NCBI GenBank assembly: GCA_026388315.1
Contig: JAPLKA010000036.1
Coordinates: forward strand, 1-41,429
Direction of reading: 5' to 3'
From: Pseudomonadota bacterium
GTDB taxonomy: Bacteria > Desulfobacterota > Syntrophorhabdia > Syntrophorhabdales > Syntrophorhabdaceae
Length of the DNA stretch: 41,429 nucleotides
Shown here piece by piece: positions 15,293 through 24,757 of this stretch (its first letter is position 1; every line of letters begins with the position of its first letter). Under the pieces are notes generated by a model. That model saw nothing but the letters and a program-made list of their open reading frames with translations, was not told the origin of the DNA and did not search any database. A program made the position numbers and the translations under genes.

Positions 15293-16264
15293 TTGAATGT
15301 GAAAAGAGCCCTAATATGTGGCGTGTCTGGGCAAGATGGTGCGTATCTTGCCCAGCTTCTTATTGAAAAAGGATACCAGGTTTGGGGTACCTCTCGGGAT
15401 GCGCAAGTAGCGAATTTTGGTAATTTAGCTATGCTGGGTATAAACGATCAGGTGAATTTGCTTTCCATGGCACAAACAGATTTTAGAAGTGTGCTTAACA
15501 GCTTAAGTCGAAGCGATCCCGATGAGGTTTATTTTTTGTCTGGCCAAAGTTCGGTAGGACTTTCATTTGGTCAACCCGCCGAGACGATTGAAAGTATTTC
15601 CTTTGGCATTCTGAATCTGTTGGAGGCCATTAGATTTATTGGAAAGCCTGTCAAGGTGTACAACTCCAGCTCAAGCGAATCATTTGGAGATGTTGGGTCA
15701 CAAAGGGCAACCGAAGTAACTCCATTCCGTCCACGTAGCCCCTATGGTGTCGCCAAAGCCTCTGCATACTGGCTGGTAACCAATTACCGTGAGGCTTATG
15801 GCCTATTTGCTTGCAACGGCATTCTTTTTAACCATGAATCTCCATTAAGACCTTCAAGATTTGTAACAAAGAAAATCATGTCATCTGCATGCCGCATCTC
15901 AAGAGGATCCGGGGAAAAGTTGAATCTTGGGCGCATAGACATCGTACGCGACTGGGGTTGGGCACCCGAGTATGTCGAAGCAATGTGGCGGATCTTACAA
16001 GCTGAGAAGCCGGATGATTTTGTAATTGCTACCGGTTACAGCGCAACGCTTGAAGAATTTGTTACGAGAGCTTTCGACCATGTAAATCTTGATTGGCGGA
16101 AGTACGTTGTAATTGATTCTGCCTATTTCCGTCCGTCTGACATTGCCTATAGTAGAGCAGACCCATCAAAGGCCGCTCATGTATTAAACTGGCGGGCAAC
16201 CACTAAGTTGCCCCAGCTCGTGGATTTGCTAATATCCGCCGAATTAACAAAATTAGAAAGTTAG
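15293..16264 (+). CDS. gmd: GDP-mannose 4,6-dehydratase-like enzyme
   Basis: A 323-residue SDR of the GMD type, forming GDP-4-keto-6-deoxy-D-mannose. It has the family-specific cofactor motif GVSGQDGAYL (10-19), NSSSSESFG (124-132), Y151/K155 in SPYGVAKASAYW and the GMD segment LFNHESPLRP followed by FVTKKI. The start is TTG 15293 or GTG 15299. It could feed the Fcl-like (6.6 kb) and ColD-like (9.4 kb) enzymes. Because GDP-heptose dehydratases (DmhA/DdahA) belong to the same family, the substrate could be GDP-mannose or the GDP-heptose made by the hdd genes. Confidence 0.85.
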   Translation: MNVKRALICGVSGQDGAYLAQLLIEKGYQVWGTSRDAQVANFGNLAMLGINDQVNLLSMAQTDFRSVLNSLSRSDPDEVYFLSGQSSVGLSFGQPAETIESISFGILNLLEAIRFIGKPVKVYNSSSSESFGDVGSQRATEVTPFRPRSPYGVAKASAYWLVTNYREAYGLFACNGILFNHESPLRPSRFVTKKIMSSACRISRGSGEKLNLGRIDIVRDWGWAPEYVEAMWRILQAEKPDDFVIATGYSATLEEFVTRAFDHVNLDWRKYVVIDSAYFRPSDIAYSRADPSKAAHVLNWRATTKLPQLVDLLISAELTKLES

Positions 16265-16287
16265 ACATATTGCAGGGGTAACCGTTT

Positions 16288-17403
16288 ATGCGCATTGCTT
16301 TCGACCATCAAATTTTCTGCAATCAACGTTTTGGCGGGATATCCCGATATTTTACTCGCTTAACCAAGCAACTTTCTGAATCTGAACATGATGTTCGGAT
16401 TTTTGCACCGCTGCACCAGAACCATTATGTTAAAGATCTTTCGTCTGGAATTGTTCAGGGATTTGGTTTAAAGCGATATCCGCCAAGAGGTGAGCGTCTA
16501 TTGCTGCCTATTAGCCGGTTCATTGCAAGGCATGTTGCAAGGCGTGCTATAAAGAAATGGCAGCCGAATATAGTGCATGAAACTTTCTATTCTCCTTATC
16601 GATCCGGCCCAGAGACAAGCTGCACCGTCATTACTGTATACGACATGATTCACGAACTCTTTAAGGAGAGTTTTGCTCCTGGAGATCCAACAACACATAT
16701 AAAAAGGATTGCAGTTAATCGTGCAGATCATGTGATTTGCATTTCTGAAAGCACGCGACGCGATCTAATTAGATTATTTAGCATACCAGAAGAAAATGTC
16801 TCATGTGTGCATCTTGGATTTGAGCAATTCCCGCCACTAAAAAAAAGGAACATTGCAAAGCCTAAGACAGGTCGTCCATTTTTACTTTATGTCGGTGGGC
16901 GCGCTGCTTATAAGAACTTTACCGGTTTTCTAAATAGCATCGCCGCTTCACCAAAATTGATGAGGGATTTTGACATTATCGCCTTCGGTGCCGGACGATT
17001 TTTGGCGGACCAGAAAGCATTGATTAAACAACTTGGTTTTCGCGATTCACAGGTGCAACACATAACCGGAGACGATGACTTGCTGAGTTTCTATTACCAA
17101 CAGGCACGCGCTTTTGTCTGTCCTTCTTTATACGAAGGCTTTGGCCTTCCGCTTCTTGAGGCAGCGGCCCATAATTGCCCGGTCATCAGCAGTAATACCA
17201 GTTCCATGCCGGAAGTTATCGGTGAGGCCGCCGAATATTTTGATCCTAATGATATTGAGGATATGACCCGCGCCATAGAGAGTGTTGTTTATTCAGATGA
17301 ACGTATAAAACAGTTAAAAATACTGGGGCAAGAGCGGCTTAAAAGCTTTTCTTGGCGCCAATGTGCTGAAGAAACGCTTGGTATTTATAAAAGGATAATT
17401 TAG
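16288..17403 (+). CDS. family 4 glycosyltransferase
   Basis: A GT-B fold retaining glycosyltransferase of 371 residues, a normal length. The N-terminal RFGGISRYFTRL (14-25) is the acceptor-side glycine loop. The nucleotide-binding half has YVGGRAAYKNF (201-211) and the E-x7-E motif EGFGLPLLEA (283-292) followed by CPVISSNTSSMPEVIG. This profile is common in mannosyltransferases of O-antigen clusters. The gene follows the GMD-like gene by 23 bases with GGGGTAACC upstream of its ATG, so the two probably form one unit. Confidence 0.9.
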   Translation: MRIAFDHQIFCNQRFGGISRYFTRLTKQLSESEHDVRIFAPLHQNHYVKDLSSGIVQGFGLKRYPPRGERLLLPISRFIARHVARRAIKKWQPNIVHETFYSPYRSGPETSCTVITVYDMIHELFKESFAPGDPTTHIKRIAVNRADHVICISESTRRDLIRLFSIPEENVSCVHLGFEQFPPLKKRNIAKPKTGRPFLLYVGGRAAYKNFTGFLNSIAASPKLMRDFDIIAFGAGRFLADQKALIKQLGFRDSQVQHITGDDDLLSFYYQQARAFVCPSLYEGFGLPLLEAAAHNCPVISSNTSSMPEVIGEAAEYFDPNDIEDMTRAIESVVYSDERIKQLKILGQERLKSFSWRQCAEETLGIYKRII

Positions 17404-17493
17404 TCCATGTGCTGCGTAAAATGCGAGGCACTTAGTGATCTTTTATAGACAAATAATTCGACAGACTGTACTTAGCTTTAGGGAACAATAACC

Positions 17494-18678
17494 TTGAGAG
17501 ACAAGCAGATAGCAATTATCGCCAAGGGAAGTGGGATTTCTTACTCATTTGACGCAGTAAACACCAAGTGTTATTACATGGCCAAAGCACTTAAATCTTA
17601 TGGCTTAAATGTGACTATTCTTTCAAGTATTTATTATCAGCCGGAGCTATTTGGTAAAAAAGTAGGAAAATATAAAGGCATAAAATATTATATACCATCC
17701 GTTTATCCAAAAGCGTCCTCAAAAATAAAACAAATTTATTATAAATTGGCACACACATGGAGAGTAACATGTTTTTTAATTTATCTAAAACTTAGATGGG
17801 GGAAAATCCATTATATTTTTGATGATAACTCAACTCCATTTCCTTTTTTGCTTTTCTTTAAATGGTTGGGGATCATTGACTTAATATTTAATCTCGAAGA
17901 ATGGCCATTAGCACACAACATTTCTTATAAAAGAAAAATGTATTCACATTATTTTACTGTTTGTGCCTTCAAAAATTGCAAAAAAATTGTTTGTATAAGT
18001 TCATATCTTATTGCCCAGGCCATTAAATACAATAATAAATCAAGAGTGTTTAAGCTGCCAGCGTTAACTGAGTTCAATGAATCAAACTGTGATACCCCGA
18101 TAAACACTGACAGTAAGCATGAAATAACAAGATTTTTATACTGCGGTAACGTCGTGTATTCTGAAGTAATAGATACCATCATTGGTGCCTATGAAAATAT
18201 ATGCCGGTTAAGAAAAAACGTGAAAGTTGAACTGCTTCTGATATTGCACGGCAATGAATTAAAACTACAAAAATTTTCTGATTATGCAAGGCAATTAGAA
18301 TACCCCATAGAGATAAAGAGCAATCTTTCAGAGTCAGATTTGCTTACAGAATATTCTCAGGCATCAGTTTTTTTGGCTCCTCTTCGGCTTACCGTTCAGG
18401 ACCAAGCCCGGTTTCCTCAAAAAATTGCTGAATACGTTTCTCTTTCGAAACCAATAATAACAACTTTCGTTGGGGATATCGGTCTATATTTTGAGTCTGA
18501 TAAAAACGCAATATTTATTGACGATTTTACGGTAGCCGAACTTGAAAAAAAAATGAATTATTCAATTGATAATAACGAAAGGGTAGTCGGCATAGGGGTA
18601 GAAGGAAATGCTGTTGGAAGAAAATATTTCAATTATAAAAAATATATTAACGAGTTTGGTGACTTTGTAACATCTTGA
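17494..18678 (+). CDS. family 4-type glycosyltransferase
   Basis: A 394-residue GT-B protein, strongly AT-rich and lysine-rich, unlike its upstream neighbour. Its C-terminal half carries FLYCGNVVYSEVIDTIIGAY and ASVFLAPLRL followed by ARFPQKIAEYVSLSKPIITT, the donor-binding region of GT4 enzymes; the E-x7-E motif is modified. The start is taken as TTG 17494 with TTTAGGGA about 10 bases upstream; no ATG occurs before residue 29, inside the first domain. Specificity is unknown. Confidence 0.78.
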   Translation: MRDKQIAIIAKGSGISYSFDAVNTKCYYMAKALKSYGLNVTILSSIYYQPELFGKKVGKYKGIKYYIPSVYPKASSKIKQIYYKLAHTWRVTCFLIYLKLRWGKIHYIFDDNSTPFPFLLFFKWLGIIDLIFNLEEWPLAHNISYKRKMYSHYFTVCAFKNCKKIVCISSYLIAQAIKYNNKSRVFKLPALTEFNESNCDTPINTDSKHEITRFLYCGNVVYSEVIDTIIGAYENICRLRKNVKVELLLILHGNELKLQKFSDYARQLEYPIEIKSNLSESDLLTEYSQASVFLAPLRLTVQDQARFPQKIAEYVSLSKPIITTFVGDIGLYFESDKNAIFIDDFTVAELEKKMNYSIDNNERVVGIGVEGNAVGRKYFNYKKYINEFGDFVTS

Positions 18679-18767
18679 ATATGAGACACCAAAGAAAATC
18701 CCAGAAGCCCCATACAAAAAAATGGCGGGAGAAATATCCAAAGTGATCCATTGTAAGCGGAGGCGTA

Positions 18768-20003
18768 GTGATAAGAAATGAAAAAATAAAAAATATCCTT
18801 GTACTGACCTACTGGAGCTATCGCGACGGGCTTATCCAGAGCTATACGCTCCCCTTTGTCCGCATGATCCGCAAAAATATTCCTGCAGAGGGGAAAATAT
18901 GGGTTCTTACGCAGGAACAGGACTCCATGAAGATGACTGAAGAAGAATGGGAAAAGGAGAAAAAACTGCATGAAGCCGAAGGCATCCACATACTCCGCTA
19001 CAAATATACATTCTTTAGCGGGAAAGCCTTATTCCGCACCCTCTGGTACCTGTTGCGCCTTACCCTGCTGATCTTCAGTAAACACATTTCAGTCATCCAC
19101 GCCTGGTGCACTCCGGCAGGTGCCTGGGGAACCATTCTTTCATTGCTCACCTTCCGGCCGCTGGTTATTGACAGCTACGAACCCCATGCCCAGTCTATGG
19201 TGGAAAATGGCAACTGGAAACCCGGCAGCCTTCCCTTCAGGATCCTTTTTAAACTTGAAAAATGGCAGACCCGCAGGGCAAAAGCCTTTATTTCAACAAC
19301 AGAAAGCATGCGCGACTATGCACTTACCAATTATGGAAAAAATCCTGTTCCATTCTATGTAAAACCTTCGTGCGTTGACCTTTCGCAGTTTGACCCCGCC
19401 AACATCCGGCATGATCTGCTTGAAGCCCTTGGCTGGAAAGATAAAATCATCTGTATCTATGCCGGAAAAATCGGAGGGCTCTATCTTGATAAGGAAATAT
19501 TTGAGTTTATAAAGGTAGCTGATACCTTCTGGAACCACCGACTGCGCATGCTATTCCTCACTACCACGCCGGAAACTGAAGTGCAGGGACACATTACCCG
19601 TGCAGCGCTGGATCCATCCATCTTTATGATAAAATTTGTTCCCCACAGGGAAATTTCAGGCTATATGAGCATTGCCTCATTTGCCCTTACTCCCGTGAGG
19701 CCGGTTCCCTCAAAACGCTACGGTACCTCAATAAAAGACGGGGAATACTGGGCAATGGGCCTGCCTGTAGTAATTACACCCGATATTTCAGATGATTCAA
19801 GCATCATCCAGTCACTCAAAATCGGATCGGTACTGAAAGGATTCACAGAAAATGATTATCTTTGCAGCGTAAAAGAGATAGACACCCTGCTTCACAGTGG
19901 AAAACGGGACGAAATCAGGCAAAAAATCCGCTCTGTTGCCGCAAATTATCGTAGTTACAGCATAGCAGAAAAAATATATCAGCAATTATATGGAAAGACA
20001 TAA
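18768..20003 (+). CDS. glycosyltransferase, family 4-like
   Basis: A 411-residue GT-B type protein. The start is GTG 18768, supported by GGAGG (18759-18763) four bases upstream. The N-terminus NILVLTYWSYRDGLIQSYTL and the donor-side KRYGTSIKDGEYWAMGLPVV then ITPDISDDS are seen in glycosyltransferases of Bacteroidetes-type polysaccharide loci. Codon use is richer in GC at third positions than the two neighbours, indicating a different source. The preceding 89 bases hold only a 21-codon ORF (18681-18746) that I do not recognise. Confidence 0.75.
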   Translation: MIRNEKIKNILVLTYWSYRDGLIQSYTLPFVRMIRKNIPAEGKIWVLTQEQDSMKMTEEEWEKEKKLHEAEGIHILRYKYTFFSGKALFRTLWYLLRLTLLIFSKHISVIHAWCTPAGAWGTILSLLTFRPLVIDSYEPHAQSMVENGNWKPGSLPFRILFKLEKWQTRRAKAFISTTESMRDYALTNYGKNPVPFYVKPSCVDLSQFDPANIRHDLLEALGWKDKIICIYAGKIGGLYLDKEIFEFIKVADTFWNHRLRMLFLTTTPETEVQGHITRAALDPSIFMIKFVPHREISGYMSIASFALTPVRPVPSKRYGTSIKDGEYWAMGLPVVITPDISDDSSIIQSLKIGSVLKGFTENDYLCSVKEIDTLLHSGKRDEIRQKIRSVAANYRSYSIAEKIYQQLYGKT

Positions 20004-20007
20004 TATT

Positions 20008-20160
20008 ATGATCACGAATAAACGGATCTTTGTTACCGGTGGAGGAGGATTTATCGGGAGCCAGCTGGTGGAAACACCGGTAAAGAACAACAACAAAGTG
20101 ATTGTTGCAGATACCTTCAAGCGCGGGAATAAAATCCCGAAGGACGTGTTCCGCTTATGA
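20008..20160 (+). pseudogene. 5' stub of an NAD-dependent epimerase/dehydratase
   Basis: ATG 20008 opens a 50-codon frame with MITNKRIFVTGGGGFIGSQL, the textbook first beta-alpha unit of an extended SDR with the GxxGxxG cofactor loop, then NKVIVADTFKRGNK. It stops at TGA 20158-20160, before any catalytic residue. The stop overlaps the ATG of the following gene (ATGA at 20157). About 270 residues are missing. Its base composition matches the upstream glycosyltransferase, so these two probably arrived together and were cut here. Confidence 0.7.
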
Positions 20161-21476
20161 AATCATATTTCTATAGTCTTTTATATCGATATATATCGAT
20201 ATACATTAGACCAGATAATACCGTTGTCGAAATTAACCCTCAGTCCAGTATGCTGAGTCGTTACTTCAAAAATATTAAGATGTTATTCCTTAGCAAACCT
20301 TCAAACAACAATTTTGAAGGCTGCGAAACAATTCCTGACTTGCAAGCATTAATACAAGCATTACCGGAATATATCCTTTTAAATGGCAATATACATTATG
20401 AAAGAGATTTGCAGTCCTTTATGGAAAAGCTACATGTGGCATGTAATGCATCAACAAGACTTGTGTTTACTTATTACAGCACGTTATGGAAACCATTATT
20501 CAAATTTGCTACATTGCTTGGTTTAAGGCTAAAAACAATGGAAGAAAACTGGATAACTCATGATGATATAGCTAATATCCTGATTCTTTCAGATTATGAA
20601 ACGGTGTCCTCCGAAAGCAAAATAATTGTCCCGTTTTACGTACCCTTTATCAGTAATTTAGTTAATCGTTACATTGCCCCACTACCTATTTTTAGAAATT
20701 TTTGTATTGTAAATATTTTAGTTGCAAGGCCTATTTATCGTCGAGAAAACAATAAACTATCTGTTTCGGTAGTGGTTCCAGCACGAAATGAGGCTGGCAA
20801 TATCGAAGCTATAATAAAGCGATTGCCCAAAATGGGGCCAGATGACGAGCTGATCTTTGTGGAAGGAAATTCCATAGATAATACCTGGGAAGTGATTAAT
20901 AACGTATGCGCAAAATATACTGACAAAATGAATATTAAGATAGCCAAACAAGATGGTAAGGGCAAGGGTGATGCAGTAAGAAAAGGCTTTATGGTTGCTT
21001 CAAAAGATATTTTAATGATTCTTGATGCAGACATGACTGTTCCACCTGAAACCCTTCCAATGTTTTATAAGGGGATTATGGAGGGTAAAGGGGAGTTTAT
21101 GAACGGGAGTAGGCTTGTCTATCCCATGGAAAAAGAAGCTATGAGATTTTTCAATATAATTGGGAATAAATTTTTTGCAGTAGCATTTTCATTCGTACTC
21201 GGCCAAAAATTCAAGGATACGCTTTGCGGCACTAAAGCCCTGACAAAAGAAAATTATAAGAGGATTGCAGCTAATAGAACATTTTTTGGAGATTTTGACC
21301 CTTTTGGAGATTTTGACCTCATATTTGGAGCTGCAAGATTGAATTTAAAGATTAGGGAAATTCCAATTTCATATAAGGAAAGAAAGTACGGAACAACTAA
21401 TATAAGCAGATGGACCCATGGATTGATATTGCTTCAAATGTTAATTTATGCTGCGCGAAAAATCAGGTTTGTCTGA
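20157..21476 (+). CDS. GT2 glycosyltransferase fused to a degenerate methyltransferase-like domain
   Basis: A 439-residue two-domain protein. Residues about 20-190 follow the layout of a class I methyltransferase (strand NTVVEINPQS, LLNGNIHYERDLQSF, TRLVFTYYSTLWKPLF, ENWITHDDIANILIL), but the glycine-rich SAM loop is absent (VVEINPQSS, 23-31). From about 200 a GT2 domain begins: VVVPARNEAGN (205-215), EGNSIDNTWE (236-245), LDADM (289-293). Methyltransferase-like/GT2 fusions are familiar in polysaccharide loci. The N-terminal half here is likely structural or regulatory, not catalytic. The GT2 half is dolichol-phosphate mannosyltransferase-like. Confidence 0.78.
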   Translation: MKSYFYSLLYRYISIYIRPDNTVVEINPQSSMLSRYFKNIKMLFLSKPSNNNFEGCETIPDLQALIQALPEYILLNGNIHYERDLQSFMEKLHVACNASTRLVFTYYSTLWKPLFKFATLLGLRLKTMEENWITHDDIANILILSDYETVSSESKIIVPFYVPFISNLVNRYIAPLPIFRNFCIVNILVARPIYRRENNKLSVSVVVPARNEAGNIEAIIKRLPKMGPDDELIFVEGNSIDNTWEVINNVCAKYTDKMNIKIAKQDGKGKGDAVRKGFMVASKDILMILDADMTVPPETLPMFYKGIMEGKGEFMNGSRLVYPMEKEAMRFFNIIGNKFFAVAFSFVLGQKFKDTLCGTKALTKENYKRIAANRTFFGDFDPFGDFDLIFGAARLNLKIREIPISYKERKYGTTNISRWTHGLILLQMLIYAARKIRFV

Positions 21477-21487
21477 GGGATATTGAC

Positions 21488-22258
21488 GTGGATAGCGATA
21501 ACATTTTTGAAAAAGACAAAGCGTGGACCAAATTTAACAGGACAAGGCTGTTCAATAACAAAAATTTGTTGTATTGGTATGAAAAACTTTATGAACGTCA
21601 ATTTAATGATGTTGATGATATTGAGAGCAAGAAAATTCTAGAGGTGGGTAGTGGCACATCTCCTTTAAAAATTTTTTATAATAATATAATTACTAGCGAT
21701 ATAATCGATTTGGAATATCTCGACTATAAGCTGGATTGTCACAAAATAGATGAGTTTGATTATATTGCAAATGAAAGTTTGGACATTGTTACATTAATAA
21801 ATGTTCTGCATCATCTAAGGGATCCACTGTCTTTTTTAACAAAGGCTTCGATAAAGCTTAAGCAAGGTGGTCAAATTATAATGGTTGAACCATATTTTTC
21901 TTCTTTGTCAAAACTGGTTTATAGATATCTTCATCATGAACCATCTGTGTTTGAGGTGGACGAACCGTTGCTTCAGGAGATAAAGGGGCCTTTGTCGTCA
22001 GCGAATATGGCTATTCCCTATATGATATTTTTTTCAAACAAAAATTGGAGTTCACGATTATCCTTAATTTACAATTTTTCACCTAAATCTGTTGCCTACT
22101 TTTCATCCTTATCCTATATGGCAACAGGGGGAATATCGAGAAAACTTCCGATACCCGGATTTTTGTATAAAAACCTATTCAAAATAGATTTGTGGCTTGC
22201 TAATATATTCCCTCGACTTTTAAGCTCATTTTTTATTATGAAATTAACAAAAAAATAA
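21488..22258 (+). CDS. class I SAM-dependent methyltransferase
   Basis: A 256-residue methyltransferase from GTG 21488, chosen because GAGGGA lies seven bases upstream and it clears the preceding stop by 11 bases; an ATG at 21410 would overlap the GT2 gene by 67 bases. ILEVGSGTSP (50-59) is the SAM-binding loop, followed by LDIVTLINVLHHLRDP and GGQIIMVEPYFSS, the usual motif order. The C-terminal half is hydrophobic and may touch the membrane. The target is probably a sugar or lipid-linked intermediate; the sequence does not say which. Confidence 0.8.
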   Translation: MDSDNIFEKDKAWTKFNRTRLFNNKNLLYWYEKLYERQFNDVDDIESKKILEVGSGTSPLKIFYNNIITSDIIDLEYLDYKLDCHKIDEFDYIANESLDIVTLINVLHHLRDPLSFLTKASIKLKQGGQIIMVEPYFSSLSKLVYRYLHHEPSVFEVDEPLLQEIKGPLSSANMAIPYMIFFSNKNWSSRLSLIYNFSPKSVAYFSSLSYMATGGISRKLPIPGFLYKNLFKIDLWLANIFPRLLSSFFIMKLTKK

Positions 22259-22337
22259 TAACGATCTTTATTGTTCGGAGATAAACAGTAAAGACTATCC
22301 GGCAACACCACAAAAGTCTTCTTTCCAACGGTAAGTA

Positions 22338-23399
22338 ATGCATATCGATAATTATAAGCCAATAGAAAATAAAAAAGCAGAGAAGCGTTACTGGAGTTGG
22401 GGCATTGTCAGGGGCGCTGTTACTATTTCAATTTTTGCCTATATTGGTTTCAAAATAAATTGGGCTGTTTTGAGCAGGCAATTTATGCAGAGTAATCTAT
22501 TCTGGTTATTCATTGCCTGCTTTCTTTTGGGGATATCTTTTCTCGTGGCAAGCGTTCGCTGGAGGGTACTATTGAGGGTACAGGATATTTTTTTGCCACT
22601 TAAAGTTGTTGTCGCGCTTACGCTCATTGGGCAGTTTTTTAATTCCTTTCTTCTTGGTTCAACGGGTGGAGATGTTGTCAAGGGATTATACATCTCCAGG
22701 TATTCCCCTTCAAGAAAGGCCCATGGAGCGATGACGATAATCATGGATAGAGCGATTGGTTTGTTTGTATTGGTATGCATTGCTTTATGCGCAACATCGT
22801 GGAAACTTAGTTCTTTAATCCAACAGCAAGATACCCGAAATATTGCTTTTGCCTTGTTGATTATATTTGGAATCATGTTGGGAGGCGCAGTAAGCCTCAC
22901 GTTTGTTCCTTTTAAACAGTTGCCATTCTTCCCCCATAAACTTTGGAACAAGATACCTAAACGGGACATAATTGAAACGCTTGTGGCGGCTTTTCGTCAG
23001 CACAAAAGCTCAGTACGCCAGACCTTGAAAGCAGTGGTGTGTAGCGTTGCCATCTGGTTTGTTGTTTTTAGTGCAGGTTACTGTATTGCATTAGCGATTC
23101 ACCTTAAAGTCGCCTACATACAAATGCTGGTTACCCTTTCTATCGTGTCTTTTATTATAAGCCTTCCCATCAGCATTGGTGGCCACGGAATTCGAGAGGG
23201 TGCCTTTGTTGCCATGTTTACAATATTGGGTATAATCACTATTGATAAGCAAACGGGAATGGGACGAGAACCAGCAGTGCTTTTTTCACTTCTTTATTAC
23301 GCGCTTCTTTTAATATGGAGTCTGGTGGGTGGCTTAGTCTATCTTACCTTTCAAAGCAAAGCTGGTCTGAAAAAACCGGACAACGACATATGTGATTAA
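22338..23399 (+). CDS. LPG synthase TM / UPF0104 family membrane protein (flippase-like)
   Basis: A 353-residue polytopic protein with about eight membrane segments and the family hallmarks LLGSTGGDVVKGLYISRYSP, IIMDRAIGLFVL and SLPISIGGHGIREGAFVAMF. These define the lysylphosphatidylglycerol synthase transmembrane region (AglD/MprF-N type). Such proteins are found in polysaccharide loci and are thought to act in lipid-linked substrate translocation or transfer. No synthase (aminoacyl transferase) domain is attached. It follows the methyltransferase by 79 bases. Confidence 0.85.
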   Translation: MHIDNYKPIENKKAEKRYWSWGIVRGAVTISIFAYIGFKINWAVLSRQFMQSNLFWLFIACFLLGISFLVASVRWRVLLRVQDIFLPLKVVVALTLIGQFFNSFLLGSTGGDVVKGLYISRYSPSRKAHGAMTIIMDRAIGLFVLVCIALCATSWKLSSLIQQQDTRNIAFALLIIFGIMLGGAVSLTFVPFKQLPFFPHKLWNKIPKRDIIETLVAAFRQHKSSVRQTLKAVVCSVAIWFVVFSAGYCIALAIHLKVAYIQMLVTLSIVSFIISLPISIGGHGIREGAFVAMFTILGIITIDKQTGMGREPAVLFSLLYYALLLIWSLVGGLVYLTFQSKAGLKKPDNDICD

Positions 23400-23613
23400 A
23401 CTAAAAGCAGCGAGAGGGAGCCGCGGCAACCGATGCCTGAAACTAACAACAATAATAAATGTTACAGTTGAACAGTGGAGTTTGGAGAAGAATCGGTGCT
23501 GAAAATCTTTCTGAAGTGGGAAAGAGCCAGAGACCGCTGACAAAAGCTCTGGGGAAAATAGACAAGGGTATAAGTGAAAAAGCTGCTTTAAGCTAACGGT
23601 GATGGAGGTACCA

Positions 23614-24729
23614 TTGGGTTTTCTAAGAATTATTCTGGCGCTGGCAATAGTAGTAGCACATTCCGGTTCATTTTTTGGGCTTAAGTTTACTGGAGGTATT
23701 GTAAGCGTTGAACTGTTTTATATGATATCTGGCTTTTACATGACATTAATTCTGAACAGAAAATATATCGGAAAAGAGAACTATATGTTATTTTTGTCAA
23801 ATAGATTTCTTAGAATTTATCCAATGTATTGGGTTATCCTTGGAATGACTCTAATAATATCAACACTTTCGTACGCGGTATTTAATAATTGGGGTATCCT
23901 TAATACCTATGCAACCTATTACGACGTAATTAGTACAGGAACACTTGTTTCTCTAATCGTAACGAATTTAGTTGTGTTTGGACAAGATGTCGTTATGTTC
24001 CTTGGATTAGACCCTGTGAAAGGAACAATGTTTTTTACTAGCAATTTCAGGAATACCGACCCGCAGTTGTGGCGATTTTTAATAGTTCCTCAAGCATGGA
24101 TGATGGGGCTGGAACTATTATTTTATCTTATTGCTCCTTTTGTTGTAAGAAGAAAAACTATTTCAATATTAACTTTAATCATTGCCAGCATGTTAATGAG
24201 ATTTTATGTTTATTTTTATATAGGATATGCCAATGATCCCTGGACATATAGATTTTTTCCCTCAGAGCTGGCATTATTCCTTTTAGGTACAATTTCGTAT
24301 AAATTGTTTTGCTTTTTTGAAAAAAAAGAAATCCAACGACTGAACTATTTTGTTGTAATAGTTTTTTTTGTTTTAGTGTTTTTCTGGCAATATATACCAC
24401 CTAGCACTGGTTCATACGCACATATAAAGAACTGGTTATTTTATTTCTTTGCATGCATTGCCTTACCTTTATTATTCCAGATAACTAAATCGTGGAAGAT
24501 TGATAAACATATCGGTGAGTTGTCGTACCCTATATATATTGTCCATATGCTTGTTATATCGTGCATTTCATTGGTTATCGATCGCTTTGGCTATCAAAGC
24601 TATATAGGGGAGTTTTCTGTTGCAATGTCAATTATTATAGCCTTCATACTTGTTAAATTAATTTCTGATCCTATCGAAAAAATTAGGCAGTCGCGAGTTG
24701 TTTTGCAAGGGGGGTCAAATAAAATTTGA
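23614..24729 (+). CDS. acyltransferase 3 family membrane protein
   Basis: An integral membrane O-acyltransferase of about 371 residues with roughly ten helices. It opens LGFLRIILALAIVVAHSGSF, with the catalytic His of helix 1, followed by FYMISGFYMTLILNRKY and NRFLRIYPMYWVI with the conserved Arg. Members acetylate or acylate sugars of surface glycans using cytoplasmic acyl-CoA. TTG 23614 is preferred because GGAGGT (23604-23609) sits four bases before it and the family motif starts at once; GTG 23599 and ATG 23602 are also in frame. The 200-base gap before it has only a 45-codon ORF (23459-23596) I cannot assign. Confidence 0.85.
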   Translation: MGFLRIILALAIVVAHSGSFFGLKFTGGIVSVELFYMISGFYMTLILNRKYIGKENYMLFLSNRFLRIYPMYWVILGMTLIISTLSYAVFNNWGILNTYATYYDVISTGTLVSLIVTNLVVFGQDVVMFLGLDPVKGTMFFTSNFRNTDPQLWRFLIVPQAWMMGLELLFYLIAPFVVRRKTISILTLIIASMLMRFYVYFYIGYANDPWTYRFFPSELALFLLGTISYKLFCFFEKKEIQRLNYFVVIVFFVLVFFWQYIPPSTGSYAHIKNWLFYFFACIALPLLFQITKSWKIDKHIGELSYPIYIVHMLVISCISLVIDRFGYQSYIGEFSVAMSIIIAFILVKLISDPIEKIRQSRVVLQGGSNKI

Positions 24730-24757
24730 TAACAAGTAAAACAGAAATCCCGGCTTG

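Noticed and set aside
15060-15296. + strand ORF of 78 codons before the GMD-like gene
   Set aside because: It has no ribosome site, overlaps the next start, and its hydrophobic stretch is the complement of charged minus-strand codons.
23400-23598. Possible riboswitch or leader RNA in the 200-base gap before the acyltransferase
   Set aside because: A GGCAACC-like string is present, but the surrounding helices of SAM or cobalamin riboswitches could not be drawn.
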